Assembly (NCBI RefSeq): GCF_020509005.1
Contig: NC_063012.1
Coordinates: 9,486,001 to 9,550,000 of the forward strand
DNA from: Fulvia fulva
Lineage: Eukaryota > Ascomycota > Dothideomycetes > Mycosphaerellales > Mycosphaerellaceae
Direction of reading: 5' to 3'
Length of the DNA: 64,000 bases
The notes beneath the pieces are model-generated. The model was not told the DNA's origin. It saw only the letters and a list, made by a program, of their open reading frames with translations, and did no database searches. Within the stretch, counting starts at the first letter, position 1. The number at the start of each line of letters is the position of its first letter. Shown here piece by piece: positions 30,739 to 41,320 of the stretch. Made by a program: the position numbers and the translations under genes.

Positions 30739-33117
30739 TTAGCCAAAAGACACCTGCTTCTTGCTTCCAAATACACCCTTCCTATGCTTTGGTCTAGCAC
30801 GTACACTATGCTCGAGCCTTGAAATCAAATGCTCAATGGCAGTCTTTGCCTGCGTCCGGCGTAAATGGGTGGTTCCGGCATCGCGAACTCGGCTGACAAT
30901 GTGCTTCAGCTCACGGCAAATGGCGTCCATCTGTTCGTTGTGGCGCCGTTCGGTCTGCGTGGGCTCAGCGGGCCCATTCCATGGCCCCGTTGATGGCCCT
31001 GGAATGAGGTCTTTGTGATCTGTCCAGCCGCTCGATATCGCAATGTCAAGGACGGCGGTCAATCCAAGCAGCAACCCGAAGTCTGTCTCTTCGTTGATCT
31101 GAAATTCTGGCCAATGTCTGAGGGCATCAATGATAGTTCTCGCCCATTCTTGTCCAGCAGGATCCTTCTTGCTCGTCGTCTTCGAGAAGCACTCTGAGGC
31201 CAGCCGCCTCCGCAGCCTATATGCTCGTGGAGTGGCAGCTGGTAGAGCCACAATCGCTCGACAGCGGAGCTCAAGCGAAAGCTCGCTAGAAGATTTGAGT
31301 GCACTGACAACTTCCTCGATCAGCTTGTCGAAGCCATCTGCGGGCAATGCATCCATCATGTCCTCGATACTTTCTAGAATGGTCAACGACAGGCTTGGGT
31401 CATCCTTGACTTGGTCGTCAATGTTCATAAGCGCGAGGTCGAGCAGAGCTACAGACGTGTCTTGCGGTGGAGCAGCTGTCACAACACTGTCGCATGCTGG
31501 TGCCAAGAACGCTGCAACCCGCACAATATGTCGCAGACCCGGCGGCAATTTTGCACTTGCGACTGCCTCCTTGTAGTTGAACTCGAAGATCGAGCGTGTC
31601 TTGTATAGCGAGTTTATTGAAGCAGACGTTCTCCAAACAGATTCTTGATGAACGCTCGAAGCTCGAATGATCTCGAGGTAAGCTTCACATAGAGTCTCAT
31701 CCGCCTCGTGAAGCAGTTCCTGTGTCATCCAGCGCACAACACTGGCAGGCAGTGGGTAATGTAGAACCAGTTCAGCAGCAAAGCCACTTATGCACGCTTG
31801 GGTGCGCGAGGCTGCGGTTTGGAACAGCTTCTCCCAGGGAGCATGCGAGTGCTCGTCAAGCTCAGGTGACGAGCCACCGCGATCCCAAAGTGGCTTGTCA
31901 TCCAGAAAGAAGCGGTACTTGATTTCATCGTGCAGCGCTTCCGTTCGCTCGAGAGCCATGATCATCCTCTGTTGCTCGTCACTGTCACTTCCTGCCGCCT
32001 CGACCAACGCGCTCCCGTTGATGCCAGCCGCCTGCGCGTTCGCAAGTCGTTCCTCCCGTTTCTTGGCCTCGACGACTGAGCTCTCGAGACTCGCAATCGT
32101 AGCAGATTCCAGCTGATATCTCTCGTTCTGCGCTACCAAGTTCGCCAAGCTGTTTTTGAACACCTTCTTCGGCGGTGATCGAGGTAATGTGTTCGGCGTC
32201 TTTTGCTTCTTATCCTGGTCTGACAGCCTTGTGCTTTTCTTGACTGGCTTGGGCACTGCGAAAGTCGGTGTCGACTTATCGTCCGTGGTTGGAGAAAGTT
32301 TCCTCCTTTTCACAGAGAAGCTAGAAATGTCTGCCAGTCCTTCGCTGCTGCTTCCGCTGTCGTCTGAATCAGAATTTGTGACACCTTTCAAGCCATCCTT
32401 GGTAGATAGCACCCGTTTACTGTGCGAGCTGACGGGCATCGTCGACGCCTGTGATCCGGTCGGAACGCTCGAGAGGGTTGAGAAGGATGAGAATGAGGTT
32501 GCGTTGGTGGCTGACGCTGAAGACTTGGCCATCGATGCTGGAGTCGGTATCGGTGGCGCACACATGCTGCCAGAAGACACTGGTGACTTCGGCTTGGCTG
32601 ACGGGACCTCAACAGCTACCGCATCGCGTCGCTTCGAGGGCATGTCGGATGCCGATCGATGAGGTGAATGGTGTGTAAGCGTCACGTCTACCGCACCGTG
32701 CAGCGGATGAATGACATCCTGCTGAGGCGACTTCCTCGGTGACTGCCGCGCCGGAGGACTCGTGCTGCTATCCTTCAGCTGTTCATCTCGCGCCTGCTGA
32801 GACTCTGACTTCCGCGGTCGTCCTCGTTCCCTCGCAGCAGTGCTGCTTTCGCTGGCTGAGCTCTGTGTCGCAGACCGCGACTTGTGCGGTGACTTCTTAG
32901 GTCGATCTGGCCTCGGTGGTGATTCAACATTGGAATGGTCCGTCTGTGACGGGTGTGCAGGCGATATGCGTCTTTCGGATGGCTGCCGCGAGCTCCGACC
33001 ACTTTGTGAGGATGAGGCCACTACGATCTCTTCGGCCGTGTCGGACGGAGTGTTAAACTTGGTGAAGAAGCTCAAGATGGACCGGTTCTGCTTCGCGCCA
33101 TGTCGTGCGGGTGGCAT
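30739..33117 (-). CDS. CANIN/Nse6-like protein with PIP-like motif and AT-hook
   Basis: 792 residues in one frame from the ATG at 33117; an alternative ATG at 33156 adds 13 residues. The N-terminus has NRSILSFFTKF (residues 11-21), close to the PCNA-interacting IxxFF box though with Asn in place of Gln. It is followed by a basic, Ser/Pro-rich disordered region with an AT-hook-like GRPRK (99-103). The C-terminal half (about 360-700) is all-helical and matches my recollection of the CANIN domain (coiled-coil SMC6 and NSE5 interacting) of SLF2/Nse6-type proteins, with YPLPASVVRWMTQEL as the clearest stretch. Such proteins recruit the SMC5/6 complex to damaged chromatin in the nucleus. The stop TAA at 30739 is followed by about 125 further open codons in the same frame. 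Assignment to CANIN is from memory of the family's look and would need a profile search. Confidence 0.6.
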   Translation of the reverse strand: MPPARHGAKQNRSILSFFTKFNTPSDTAEEIVVASSSQSGRSSRQPSERRISPAHPSQTDHSNVESPPRPDRPKKSPHKSRSATQSSASESSTAARERGRPRKSESQQARDEQLKDSSTSPPARQSPRKSPQQDVIHPLHGAVDVTLTHHSPHRSASDMPSKRRDAVAVEVPSAKPKSPVSSGSMCAPPIPTPASMAKSSASATNATSFSSFSTLSSVPTGSQASTMPVSSHSKRVLSTKDGLKGVTNSDSDDSGSSSEGLADISSFSVKRRKLSPTTDDKSTPTFAVPKPVKKSTRLSDQDKKQKTPNTLPRSPPKKVFKNSLANLVAQNERYQLESATIASLESSVVEAKKREERLANAQAAGINGSALVEAAGSDSDEQQRMIMALERTEALHDEIKYRFFLDDKPLWDRGGSSPELDEHSHAPWEKLFQTAASRTQACISGFAAELVLHYPLPASVVRWMTQELLHEADETLCEAYLEIIRASSVHQESVWRTSASINSLYKTRSIFEFNYKEAVASAKLPPGLRHIVRVAAFLAPACDSVVTAAPPQDTSVALLDLALMNIDDQVKDDPSLSLTILESIEDMMDALPADGFDKLIEEVVSALKSSSELSLELRCRAIVALPAATPRAYRLRRRLASECFSKTTSKKDPAGQEWARTIIDALRHWPEFQINEETDFGLLLGLTAVLDIAISSGWTDHKDLIPGPSTGPWNGPAEPTQTERRHNEQMDAICRELKHIVSRVRDAGTTHLRRTQAKTAIEHLISRLEHSVRARPKHRKGVFGSKKQVSFG

Positions 33118-34235
33118 TGCTCTGAACAATATGTCCTGTCGTTCGTTAGCGAGCATTGAAGTCACGTCAAGTCGCGCTGAGGTACGCGTCGAGATCAATC
33201 AACTTGGCGAGCGGGCGTCGGCGTGTGAGGCGCATAGTTGCGATGGCGACCCACTAATATTTCACTTGCACAAGCAACTTCCATGAACCCTCGACTGAAA
33301 AGCACGTGTGCAACCATCATACATGTAGATCGCACAGTGCCTGCCAGGACTGCTCCAGCTGTCTACACAATGCAAGCCTAATCCTGATGCATAACGGCCG
33401 CGACTGAATGGCATCGATTGCACATGGTGGTGCAGTAGCAACATTGAAGTGCGACCTCTCAAACAATGAAGTCTCAGCTGAGCACAGCCCAGGCGTGCCA
33501 GAGGCAGACTGTTGGCGTAGGAGGGAGGAACAAATGTCATAAACCTCGAAGGTGCGGGCTCGAGCTGCAGCGGATGTCAGCGCTGGGGGATGAGGTGTCA
33601 GGGTGTGCATAAAATCTGCGTCTCTCATCATGGATCTCGTCGGTCTCGTCCGGTGGCTTCCGCAAAACAGTGCGGTCCCCACCGCCGTGCACGGTGCAGT
33701 AGCCCTGATGTTCAGTTTCCGCGTCCGAACGTATGTACGCGCTAAGCACCCACCCCTGTCCGTTATGTAAGATATCCTAGGTACCGTACCGGCGTGCCCT
33801 CTGCCGTCGTCTTCCACGACTGTTGGAAGCGAAAGGCTGGTCGTCTCGCGCTCTGGCATGCTGATGTAACTGCAAACCCCCTGCCCGTCAACGTCTTTAG
33901 GGGCCGGTGTCCGCAGCCTGTCTCTCAAACACCCGGGAACTCTAGCTTCCAGCGATCCCTCGAAGCAACATCCAACACCACACCCTACAAACCACACCCG
34001 CAGACGCCCCTCGCCACGGCTCGCGCCCACCGCACGTTCGTTGCCAACAAACACGTGCAACCACAGCTGCCACTCCAATTGCGCATCTACATCGCATACA
34101 CACCAATGCACACTTCTCTCTTGATGCTGCGCCATACACGATAGCATAGCGGAACGCCGCGGGCTCCCACGCCCTTCCATCGACAGCAGTCTCCTGCCGC
34201 ATGAGACATCCACCACCAACTATTGATCCGTCATC
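33118..34235. other. Divergent promoter region, CANIN-like gene / flippase
   Basis: About 1.1 kb between two divergent starts. The minus strand is open for 300 codons (34219-33317), but the translation is Cys/Arg/Thr-rich without domain character, so it is treated as chance. The 200 bases before 34236 are rich in CCACC/CACA runs, as common in fungal leaders. Confidence 0.55.
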
Positions 34236-37200
34236 ATGGCCACCGTGAGCTTTGGGGCCCAACAGCCGCGCCCTGAGGAGGCAGTGGAGGCAGGCAATGG
34301 CGCAGAACGGACACAACCACTTAATCGTATGCGATGGGCGACGGTGCGCCAGTCTGGCAAGAAGGGTGTGCAGAAACGAAAGTCCATATTCAATCGCCAG
34401 GTGGCACGATTAAGTGGCGTATCCAATAAACGGCAGTCAGCTGGCTCCAACATCAGCGATCTCAAGGCCGATGACATTGCGAACGACAAAGCCGCCCAAG
34501 GTCAGACGCATAGAACGATATACGTCAATCAGCAGCTACCGGACTCTGCGCGAGATGAGGAAGGGAGGCCGTTGCAGAACTTCAAGCGAAACAAAGTCCG
34601 GACGGCAAAGTACACGCCCATCAGTTTCATACCGAAGAACCTGTGGTTCCAGCTACACAACATCGCGAACGTGTACTTTATCTTCATCGTCATCCTGGGT
34701 GTAAGTACCACCTCGCGAATGCCACTCCAAGCTGAGTGTGGATGAGCTGACCAGCTGACAAAACACAGATCTTCTCCATCTTTGGCGTGCAGAATCCCGG
34801 TCTCTCCGCCGTGCCCATCATCGTTATTTTGACCATCACGGCTATAAAGGATGCAATAGAAGATTGGCGTAGGACGGTCCTGGATAACGAGCTGAACAAT
34901 GCGCCGGTACATCGGTTGGTCGGCTGGGAGAATGTCAACGTGTCCGACGAGAAAGTCGGCATTTGGCGTCAGTTCAAAAAGGCAAACACCCGCGCGATCC
35001 TCTTGGTTTGGAAATGGTGGAAGGCCAAACAGGAAGAGAAGGCCGCGAAGAAGGGCAAAGGCCCCAGTGCGAGAGATGCGAATTTGGATGCGAAACTGGA
35101 AGAGCAGAATCGACGCGCGAGCATGGTCACAGCCCGTTTGGACGCAGAGGACTATCCACATGAGAATGATGAGGGCGATGTTGAGATGACACCTGTTCCG
35201 TCTCCCACGCCAGGACAACGGCCACAACATGGTGGTGATGACATGCGGGATCCTGGCCTGCAACGAGACCATTTGACGGTTCCCAAAGAAGATGGTAAAG
35301 TCGAGCAGATTCCTGTCCCCAAGAAATTCTATGGAAGCTTGATCAATCCCAACAGGGAACAGCTTGACAAAGCACGATTCAAGCGGGACTACTGGAAGAA
35401 CGTGCGAGTTGGCGACTTTGTGCGACTCTACAACGACGAGGAAGTGCCCGCGGACATTGTGGTACTTTCGACAAGTGATGCAGACGGTGCTTGCTACATC
35501 GAGACGAAGAACCTGGACGGCGAGACGAATTTGAAAGTTCGGACGGCATTGTACTCGGGAAGGCAGATCAAAAGGGCGCGAGATTGCGAGCAAGCCGACT
35601 TCATCCTGGAAAGTGAGCCACCTCACGCTAATCTCTACGCATACTCCGGAGTGGTGCGCTGGAACCAGTACGATCGAAAACAACCTTCTGCGGAAACAAA
35701 GGAGATGGCTGAACCTGTGGGTATCAACAACCTGCTACTTCGTGGGTGTACAGTTCGCAACACCGAGTGGGTGCTCGGAGTGGTCGCCTTTACTGGAGAG
35801 GACACAAAGATCATGCTCAACTCGGGTATCACGCCTTCGAAACGGCCCAAGATCATGCGTGATCTGAACTGGAATGTGCTCTACAACTTTATCATCCTGT
35901 TTGTCATGTGTCTGGTTGCCGCAATCGTGGAAGGCGTGACCTGGGGCCAAGGAGACAATTCTCTCGACTTCTTCGAATTTGGCAGCTATGGCGGAACACC
36001 CGGCTTGAACGGTTTCATCACATTCTGGGCAGCCATCATTCTGTTCCAGAACTTGGTGCCCATCTCGCTGTACATCTCTCTGGAAATCGTGCGCAGTGTG
36101 CAGGCCTTCTTCATCTTCTCGGATACGTACATGTACTACGAGAAGATTGACTACCCGTGCACGCCAAAATCCTGGAACATCTCGGACGACCTTGGGCAGA
36201 TCGAGTATGTCTTTTCCGACAAGACCGGCACGCTTACGCAGAACGTCATGGAGTTCAAGAAGTGTACAGTTAACGGCCAGCCATATGGTGAAGCTTACAC
36301 TGAGGCTTTGGCTGGCATGCAGAAGCGTATGGGAATCAACGTCGAAGAGGAAGGTGCTCGGGCAAAGGCGCAGATCGCCCAAGACCGTGTCAGTATGCTG
36401 CAAAGGATCCGCAAGATGCACAACAACCCTTACTTGCGGGACGAGGACCTCACGTTCGTTGCACCAAGCTACATCGCAGACCTCGACGGCGACAGTGGTC
36501 CCGTACAGAAGGCTGCGACGGAACAGTTCATGCTCGCTTTGGCTCTCTGCCACAGTGTTATTACGGAAAGGACTCCAGGTGACCCGCCTAGGATCGAGTT
36601 CAAGGCACAAAGTCCCGACGAAGCTGCGCTCGTAGCGACCGCGAGGGATGTCGGCTTCACTGTCATTGGACGTTCGAATGATGGCATCATCGTCAACTAT
36701 CTGGGCGAGGAGCGAGAGTACACCGTACTCAACACTCTCGAGTTCAACTCCACCAGGAAACGAATGAGTTCGATCTTGCGCATGCCCAATGGCAAGATTA
36801 TGCTTTTCTGCAAGGGTGCTGATAGTATCATCTACTCGCGTCTGAAGAAGGGAGAACAAGCTCAACTTCGTGCCTCTACGGCCGAACATCTTGAAATGTT
36901 TGCTCGAGAAGGTCTGCGAACGCTGTGCATTGCGCAGCGTGAGCTCGATGAAGAAGAGTACCAAAGATGGAACGTTGACCACGAATTCGCGGCAGCTTCC
37001 GTCCAAGATCGAGAGGACAAGCTTGAAGAGTGCGCTGACCGCATTGAGCGTGAGCTTACACTGCTCGGAGGCACTGCCATCGAAGACAAACTTCAGGATG
37101 GCGTACCTGACGCAATCGCCCTGCTTGCCCAAGCCGGAATCAAGCTTTGGGTATTGACGGGTGACAAGGTTGAGACTGCCATCAACATTGGCTTCTCTTG

Positions 37201-39078
37201 CAACTTGCTTGACAACGACATGGATCTGATGTTGCTCAAGGTTGACGAAGACAACATCGAGCAAGCTGAAGCAGAGCTGGACAAGCACCTGGCCACGTTT
37301 GGGAAAACTGGATCTGACGAAGAACTCAAGGCAGCCAAGAAGAACCACGAACCTCCCGCGCCAACACATGCGCTTGTCATCGATGGTGACACCCTTAAGG
37401 TTGTGCTCGACGACAGGCTGCGGCAGAAGTTCTTGCTGCTCTGCAAAGAGTGCAGGTCTGTGCTTTGCTGTCGTGTCAGTCCTTCGCAGAAAGCTGCTGT
37501 CGTCGGCCTCGTCAAACATACTCTCGACGTCATGACGTTGTCCATTGGTGACGGTGCCAACGATGTTGCTATGATACAGGAGGCTGACGTTGGTGTCGGT
37601 ATTGCTGGTGAAGAAGGTCGCCAAGCCGTTATGAGTAGTGATTATGCCATTGGCCAGTTCCGCTTCCTGACAAGACTGCTCCTGGTGCACGGACGATGGG
37701 ATTACCGACGCATGGGCGAGTGTGTGGCCAACTTCTTCTACAAGGTACGATCTCTCATCCTTGTTGACGTACCGATGCTGACTTGATTCCTTAGAACATC
37801 ATCTGGGTATTCGCGCTCTTCTGGTACCAGATCTACGCCAACTTCGATTGTTCCTACGCTTTCGACTACACGTACATTCTGCTGTTCAACCTGGCGTTCA
37901 CATCGCTGCCAATCATCTTTCAAGGTATCCTGGATCAAGACGTCGACGACAAGGTCTCTTTGGCTGTTCCACAGCTGTATCGCCGCGGCATTGAGCAGAA
38001 AGAGTGGACACAGACCAAGTTCTGGATCTACATGTTCGACGGACTGTACCAATCGGTCATCGCCTTCTACTTCACCTACCTGCAGTTCATGCCGGCCAAT
38101 TTTGAGACCGAGGATGGCCGCAACGTCAACGACTACAAACGTCTTGGAGTGTACATTGTCAACCCAATTGTGGTGGTGGTGAACGTTTATATCCTGATCA
38201 ACACTTACCGCTGGGATTGGTTCATGCTGCTGATCACAGGCATCTCGATACTGCTCATCTGGTTCTGGACTGGTGTGTACACCTCTTTCACGGCCGGCTT
38301 CACATTCTACGGAGCCGCATCGCAGGTCTACGGAGCTTTGACTTTCTGGGCAATCGGACTACTCACTGTGGTGATGTGCCTCCTCCCTCGTTTCGGAGCA
38401 AAAGCGTTCCAGAAGATGTACATGCCCTACGACATCGACGTCATCCGCGAGCAAGTTCGCCGGGGCAAGTTTGATTATCTCAAAGATGTCGACCCTACCG
38501 CCGTCTCTACGCCAGCACCCGATAAGCTCGCCGAGTCAAGCTCAAGTTCCGAGATGTCCAACGGCAAACCCAAAGACGACAGGGGCCATAGAAGGTACAC
38601 GCCACCGCGACAAACGTTTGAAGACGATCAACGACCAATCTATCCCCCGAGCATCGCCGCCACAGCGACTACGAATAACCCTCGGAGTAATAATGGCAGC
38701 GATGGTACAGACTACACCGGCCACCGCTCGAGCCTCGATCGCCAGTTCCCTATGGTGTCGAGCAATAATGCAAACCCGACCATAACCCGTCAAGACGGCG
38801 GCGACCCATTCGGCTTCGACCGACCACAGCAAGGGTCTCACTTTGCAAGGCCTAGCGTTGACCGACCTCGACCAAGCTTCGATCGACTACGGAGCAGTAT
38901 GGACCGGACACGGCCTTCTTTCGAGGCTAGTAATGACTTCACAAGCGCAGCCTACCTATCGCGGGTGGAAAGCAGTCAAAGCCAGGGCAAAGGGGATACA
39001 CCCACGACACCCGGAGCAGGGACGGGTCTGAGACAAGACATAAGTCAAGATCTCAGAGGTCCTGGATCGGGAAGGTGA
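34236..39078 (+). CDS. DNF1: P4-ATPase phospholipid flippase, Dnf1/Dnf2 type
   Basis: Three exons (34236-34700, 34769-37744, 37795-39078) encode 1,574 residues. It moves aminophospholipids or phosphatidylcholine from the outer to the cytosolic leaflet, working with a Cdc50/Lem3-type subunit at the plasma membrane and endosomes. Visible P-type motifs are LDGETNLK in the actuator region (about 404), DKTGTLTQN with the phosphorylated Asp at about 639, KGADS in the nucleotide domain, and GDGANDV (about 1082). Ten membrane segments are placed as usual. The first exon ends after FIFIVILG, inside TM1-2. The N-terminal 150 residues and an insert after TM2 (KAKQEEKAAKKGKG) are long and charged, as in Dnf1/2 rather than Drs2. 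The tail carries a DRxRPSFDR-type repeat (SVDRPRPSFDRLRSSMDRT). The symbol is assigned by class, not by proven orthology. Confidence 0.93.
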
Positions 39079-39640
39079 CGCCAACGCCAGCGACGGTCAC
39101 AGTCGAATCTTTACCAGCGGCTTGACTGATCTACCCTACCGACAACTTGGAGTCGGGACGAAAGACCGGTCGCTGGCTTTGTTCGAGATGGCTGAGGAAG
39201 AATGGTCGGTTGGTTGGTTGGTGCTTGCATGAGGATACGCGACGCGATGGGATAGACGTAATGATGTTTTTTGAGAGAAAAGAGGGAGTGGGGGCTGGGG
39301 TTTTTCGTTTTATGGCTTGATTGAGGCCGTTGTACATACAGATGTGATGCTACGGCACATGTCACAGCCCGCCCCGCCGCTTATTGATACCACGCTCTTT
39401 GGGCTTTTGTTTGTTTGAGATGCGATGCGAGGCGTTTGGGAGTATAGAGCAGAGCAGATGAATTGGAATTGAGACTTTCGAGGATCAGGTTTTTTGGTCG
39501 TTTTGACGGTTGGGTAGATTGTTGTTACACACCTTATGCTATCGTAGAGAGAAGGAGAATGGAGGGAAAAGTCAGACTAGCATGCCATGCTTCCTAGATT
39601 CCATCACTCGCTACCTGCAAAAAAAGTCAGAACATCCACA
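39079..39640. other. 3' spacer between convergent genes
   Basis: About 560 bp between the flippase stop and the stop of the beta-lactamase-fold gene. It is richer in T and G on the plus strand, consistent with 3' untranslated DNA from both sides. No feature seen. Confidence 0.5.
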
Positions 39641-40852
39641 TCAGAACCCCTGACTCACCCAAAAATCCTTCTTCCACCCATTAACAACCTCCTTGCACTC
39701 CTTATTCGCAAACGGCACAATCTGCGTCCCAAGAACCCCCGCAAAGCCCTGTTGCATACAAACAAACCACGCAATATTACTCGCGCCACCCCAACACAAC
39801 ACATTCGCAGGCTGATGTATCTCCGGAACAGCCCCCTGCAGTAGAGCTCCTCCTAGCCCGTGATTGACACTTTCGTTCTCCTTGATGGGGCCCGCGACCA
39901 TTTCCCAGGCTGGCTTGAGCGCGTAGAGCATCGGGAGCGAGAGCGAGGCGGAGATTCCGTGTGCGCCCAGTTGCGGGGTGAAGAGGAGGTCTATAGTGGA
40001 GGGGAAGAGGAGGACGGGAGTGGGGCTGATGAGGTCGGCGAGGATGGGGGCATAGTCGTCCATGGTGCAGGCTAGGCCGCCTCCGCCTTCGCAACCCTGT
40101 GGGTTGTCGCCGAAGGTGAAGGTGGTGGGTCTCAGTTTCCCGTCGGACGTGCGTTCGGTAGCTTGTAAAAGGCGCGGCGCGTACTCTGGATGGCTGGAGA
40201 TGTGGAAGGTTGGGAAGGGGGCTTGACGGCCTAGAGGTTTGAAGATGTGTTCGATGAAGTAGGATTCGAGGGATATGTTGTTGTTGTTGAGGCGGGAAAT
40301 TACTACACCAGGCCAATCGAGGGAGCCGCCGTAGAACCAGCCCTGACCGGGCTCGAAGAGGAGGGGGTTGTTGTAGCGTTCTGTGAGGAGGTTGGAGCCG
40401 GTATGGTGGCTTTCTTTTCCGCGCCATTGGGCTAGGAGGGGGTGGAGGAAGTAGTAGGCTAGGCCGCTGGTGTGGGTGAGGAGGTGGCGGGCTGTGATGG
40501 GAGTTTTGCTGGGTGTAGGGGTGTAGCCGTTTTCTGCGATTTTGTCTTCCTTGATGATGGGTTTGTTCTCGAGCTCGGGGAGGATTTTGGTGAGTGGTGC
40601 GTCTAGGGTGAGTTGGCCGCGCTCGATGCATTGAAGGAGTGCGATGCTGGTGATGAACTTGGTGGCGCTGGCGATTTTGAGGACGGCGTCTTCGCGGATT
40701 TCTGGAGCGTCGGCGTCTAGGAAGGAGTAGCCGGCTTTCTTGCTGTAGACGACTTTGCCAGTCTTGTCGACACATTCGATCAAGATACCGTGTAAGAGGG
40801 CGTCTCCTTTCTTGGTCACGTGCTGGAGCTGTTGGTCGAAGGTGGATGTCAT
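39641..40852 (-). CDS. Serine beta-lactamase/esterase-fold enzyme (class C-like)
   Basis: One exon, 403 residues from the ATG at 40852; the frame is open further upstream but only with a TTG. The active-site motif SxxK is S62-A-T-K65 in KIASATKFITS. HLLTHTSGL is the classic second signature of the class C beta-lactamase/EstB/LovD fold. GWFYGGSLDW supplies the Tyr of the YxN/YxS motif. No signal peptide is visible, so an intracellular esterase, amidase or acyltransferase is more likely than antibiotic hydrolysis. Fungal members include transesterases of polyketide pathways, but no polyketide synthase is nearby. Divergent from RAD1 with 468 bp between starts. Confidence 0.88.
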   Translation of the reverse strand: MTSTFDQQLQHVTKKGDALLHGILIECVDKTGKVVYSKKAGYSFLDADAPEIREDAVLKIASATKFITSIALLQCIERGQLTLDAPLTKILPELENKPIIKEDKIAENGYTPTPSKTPITARHLLTHTSGLAYYFLHPLLAQWRGKESHHTGSNLLTERYNNPLLFEPGQGWFYGGSLDWPGVVISRLNNNNISLESYFIEHIFKPLGRQAPFPTFHISSHPEYAPRLLQATERTSDGKLRPTTFTFGDNPQGCEGGGGLACTMDDYAPILADLISPTPVLLFPSTIDLLFTPQLGAHGISASLSLPMLYALKPAWEMVAGPIKENESVNHGLGGALLQGAVPEIHQPANVLCWGGASNIAWFVCMQQGFAGVLGTQIVPFANKECKEVVNGWKKDFWVSQGF

Positions 40853-41320
40853 TGTGCCTGTTTGCGTGATATGACTTGGCCGCTGTTGCTCAAGCTCTGG
40901 GAAGAAGAGCAAGCAAAGGATAGATGTATATGTGCAGTTAAATGCGGTGTCTACATAGCCGTGTCAGTCATACCTCGCGCTATGCTGTCTTTGCAGCTAC
41001 AGTCTCCATGTATGCCGCCTGGGATGATGGCGTGTCCGAACAGAACCGAGCCTACAAGCTGCACCAAGGACGAAGGACGAAGGAAGCAGAAGGAACACTC
41101 GACGCCATCTTTCTTGGGCACACCGCACTTGCCGAAGTTGTAGGGCATTGACATGAAGGGCAGAGAAGGAGCGATGTTGGTGATGGAAGACCGCCCAAAG
41201 GGCTCACTAACCATTCAATGACATCAATGAATACTTGATTGATGACATCAGTCGCACCTACGCGCTCTCGCGTCGCCCATCTTCACAACCACTCACCAGA
41301 CATGCCTTATCCATACTACA
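40853..41320. promoter_or_regulatory. Shared divergent promoter, beta-lactamase-fold gene / RAD1
   Basis: 468 bp between two ATGs pointing away from each other. It contains a repeated TGATGACATCA-like pattern near 41215-41250 (CAATGACATCAATG, TTGATGACATCAGTC), which resembles bZIP/ATF sites (TGACATCA). Short frames on either strand are not supported as genes. Confidence 0.4.

Noticed and set aside
33317..34219. 300-codon minus-strand frame before the flippase gene
   Set aside because: Cys/Arg/Thr-rich translation without domain character, spans a divergent promoter; most likely a chance opening in GC-rich DNA.
35735..37690. 651-codon antisense frame inside the flippase gene
   Set aside because: Codon-bias shadow; the sense strand carries all P4-ATPase motifs.
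39777..40775. 332-codon minus-strand frame in the beta-lactamase-fold gene
   Set aside because: Arg/His/Pro-rich shadow of the real frame, without motifs.
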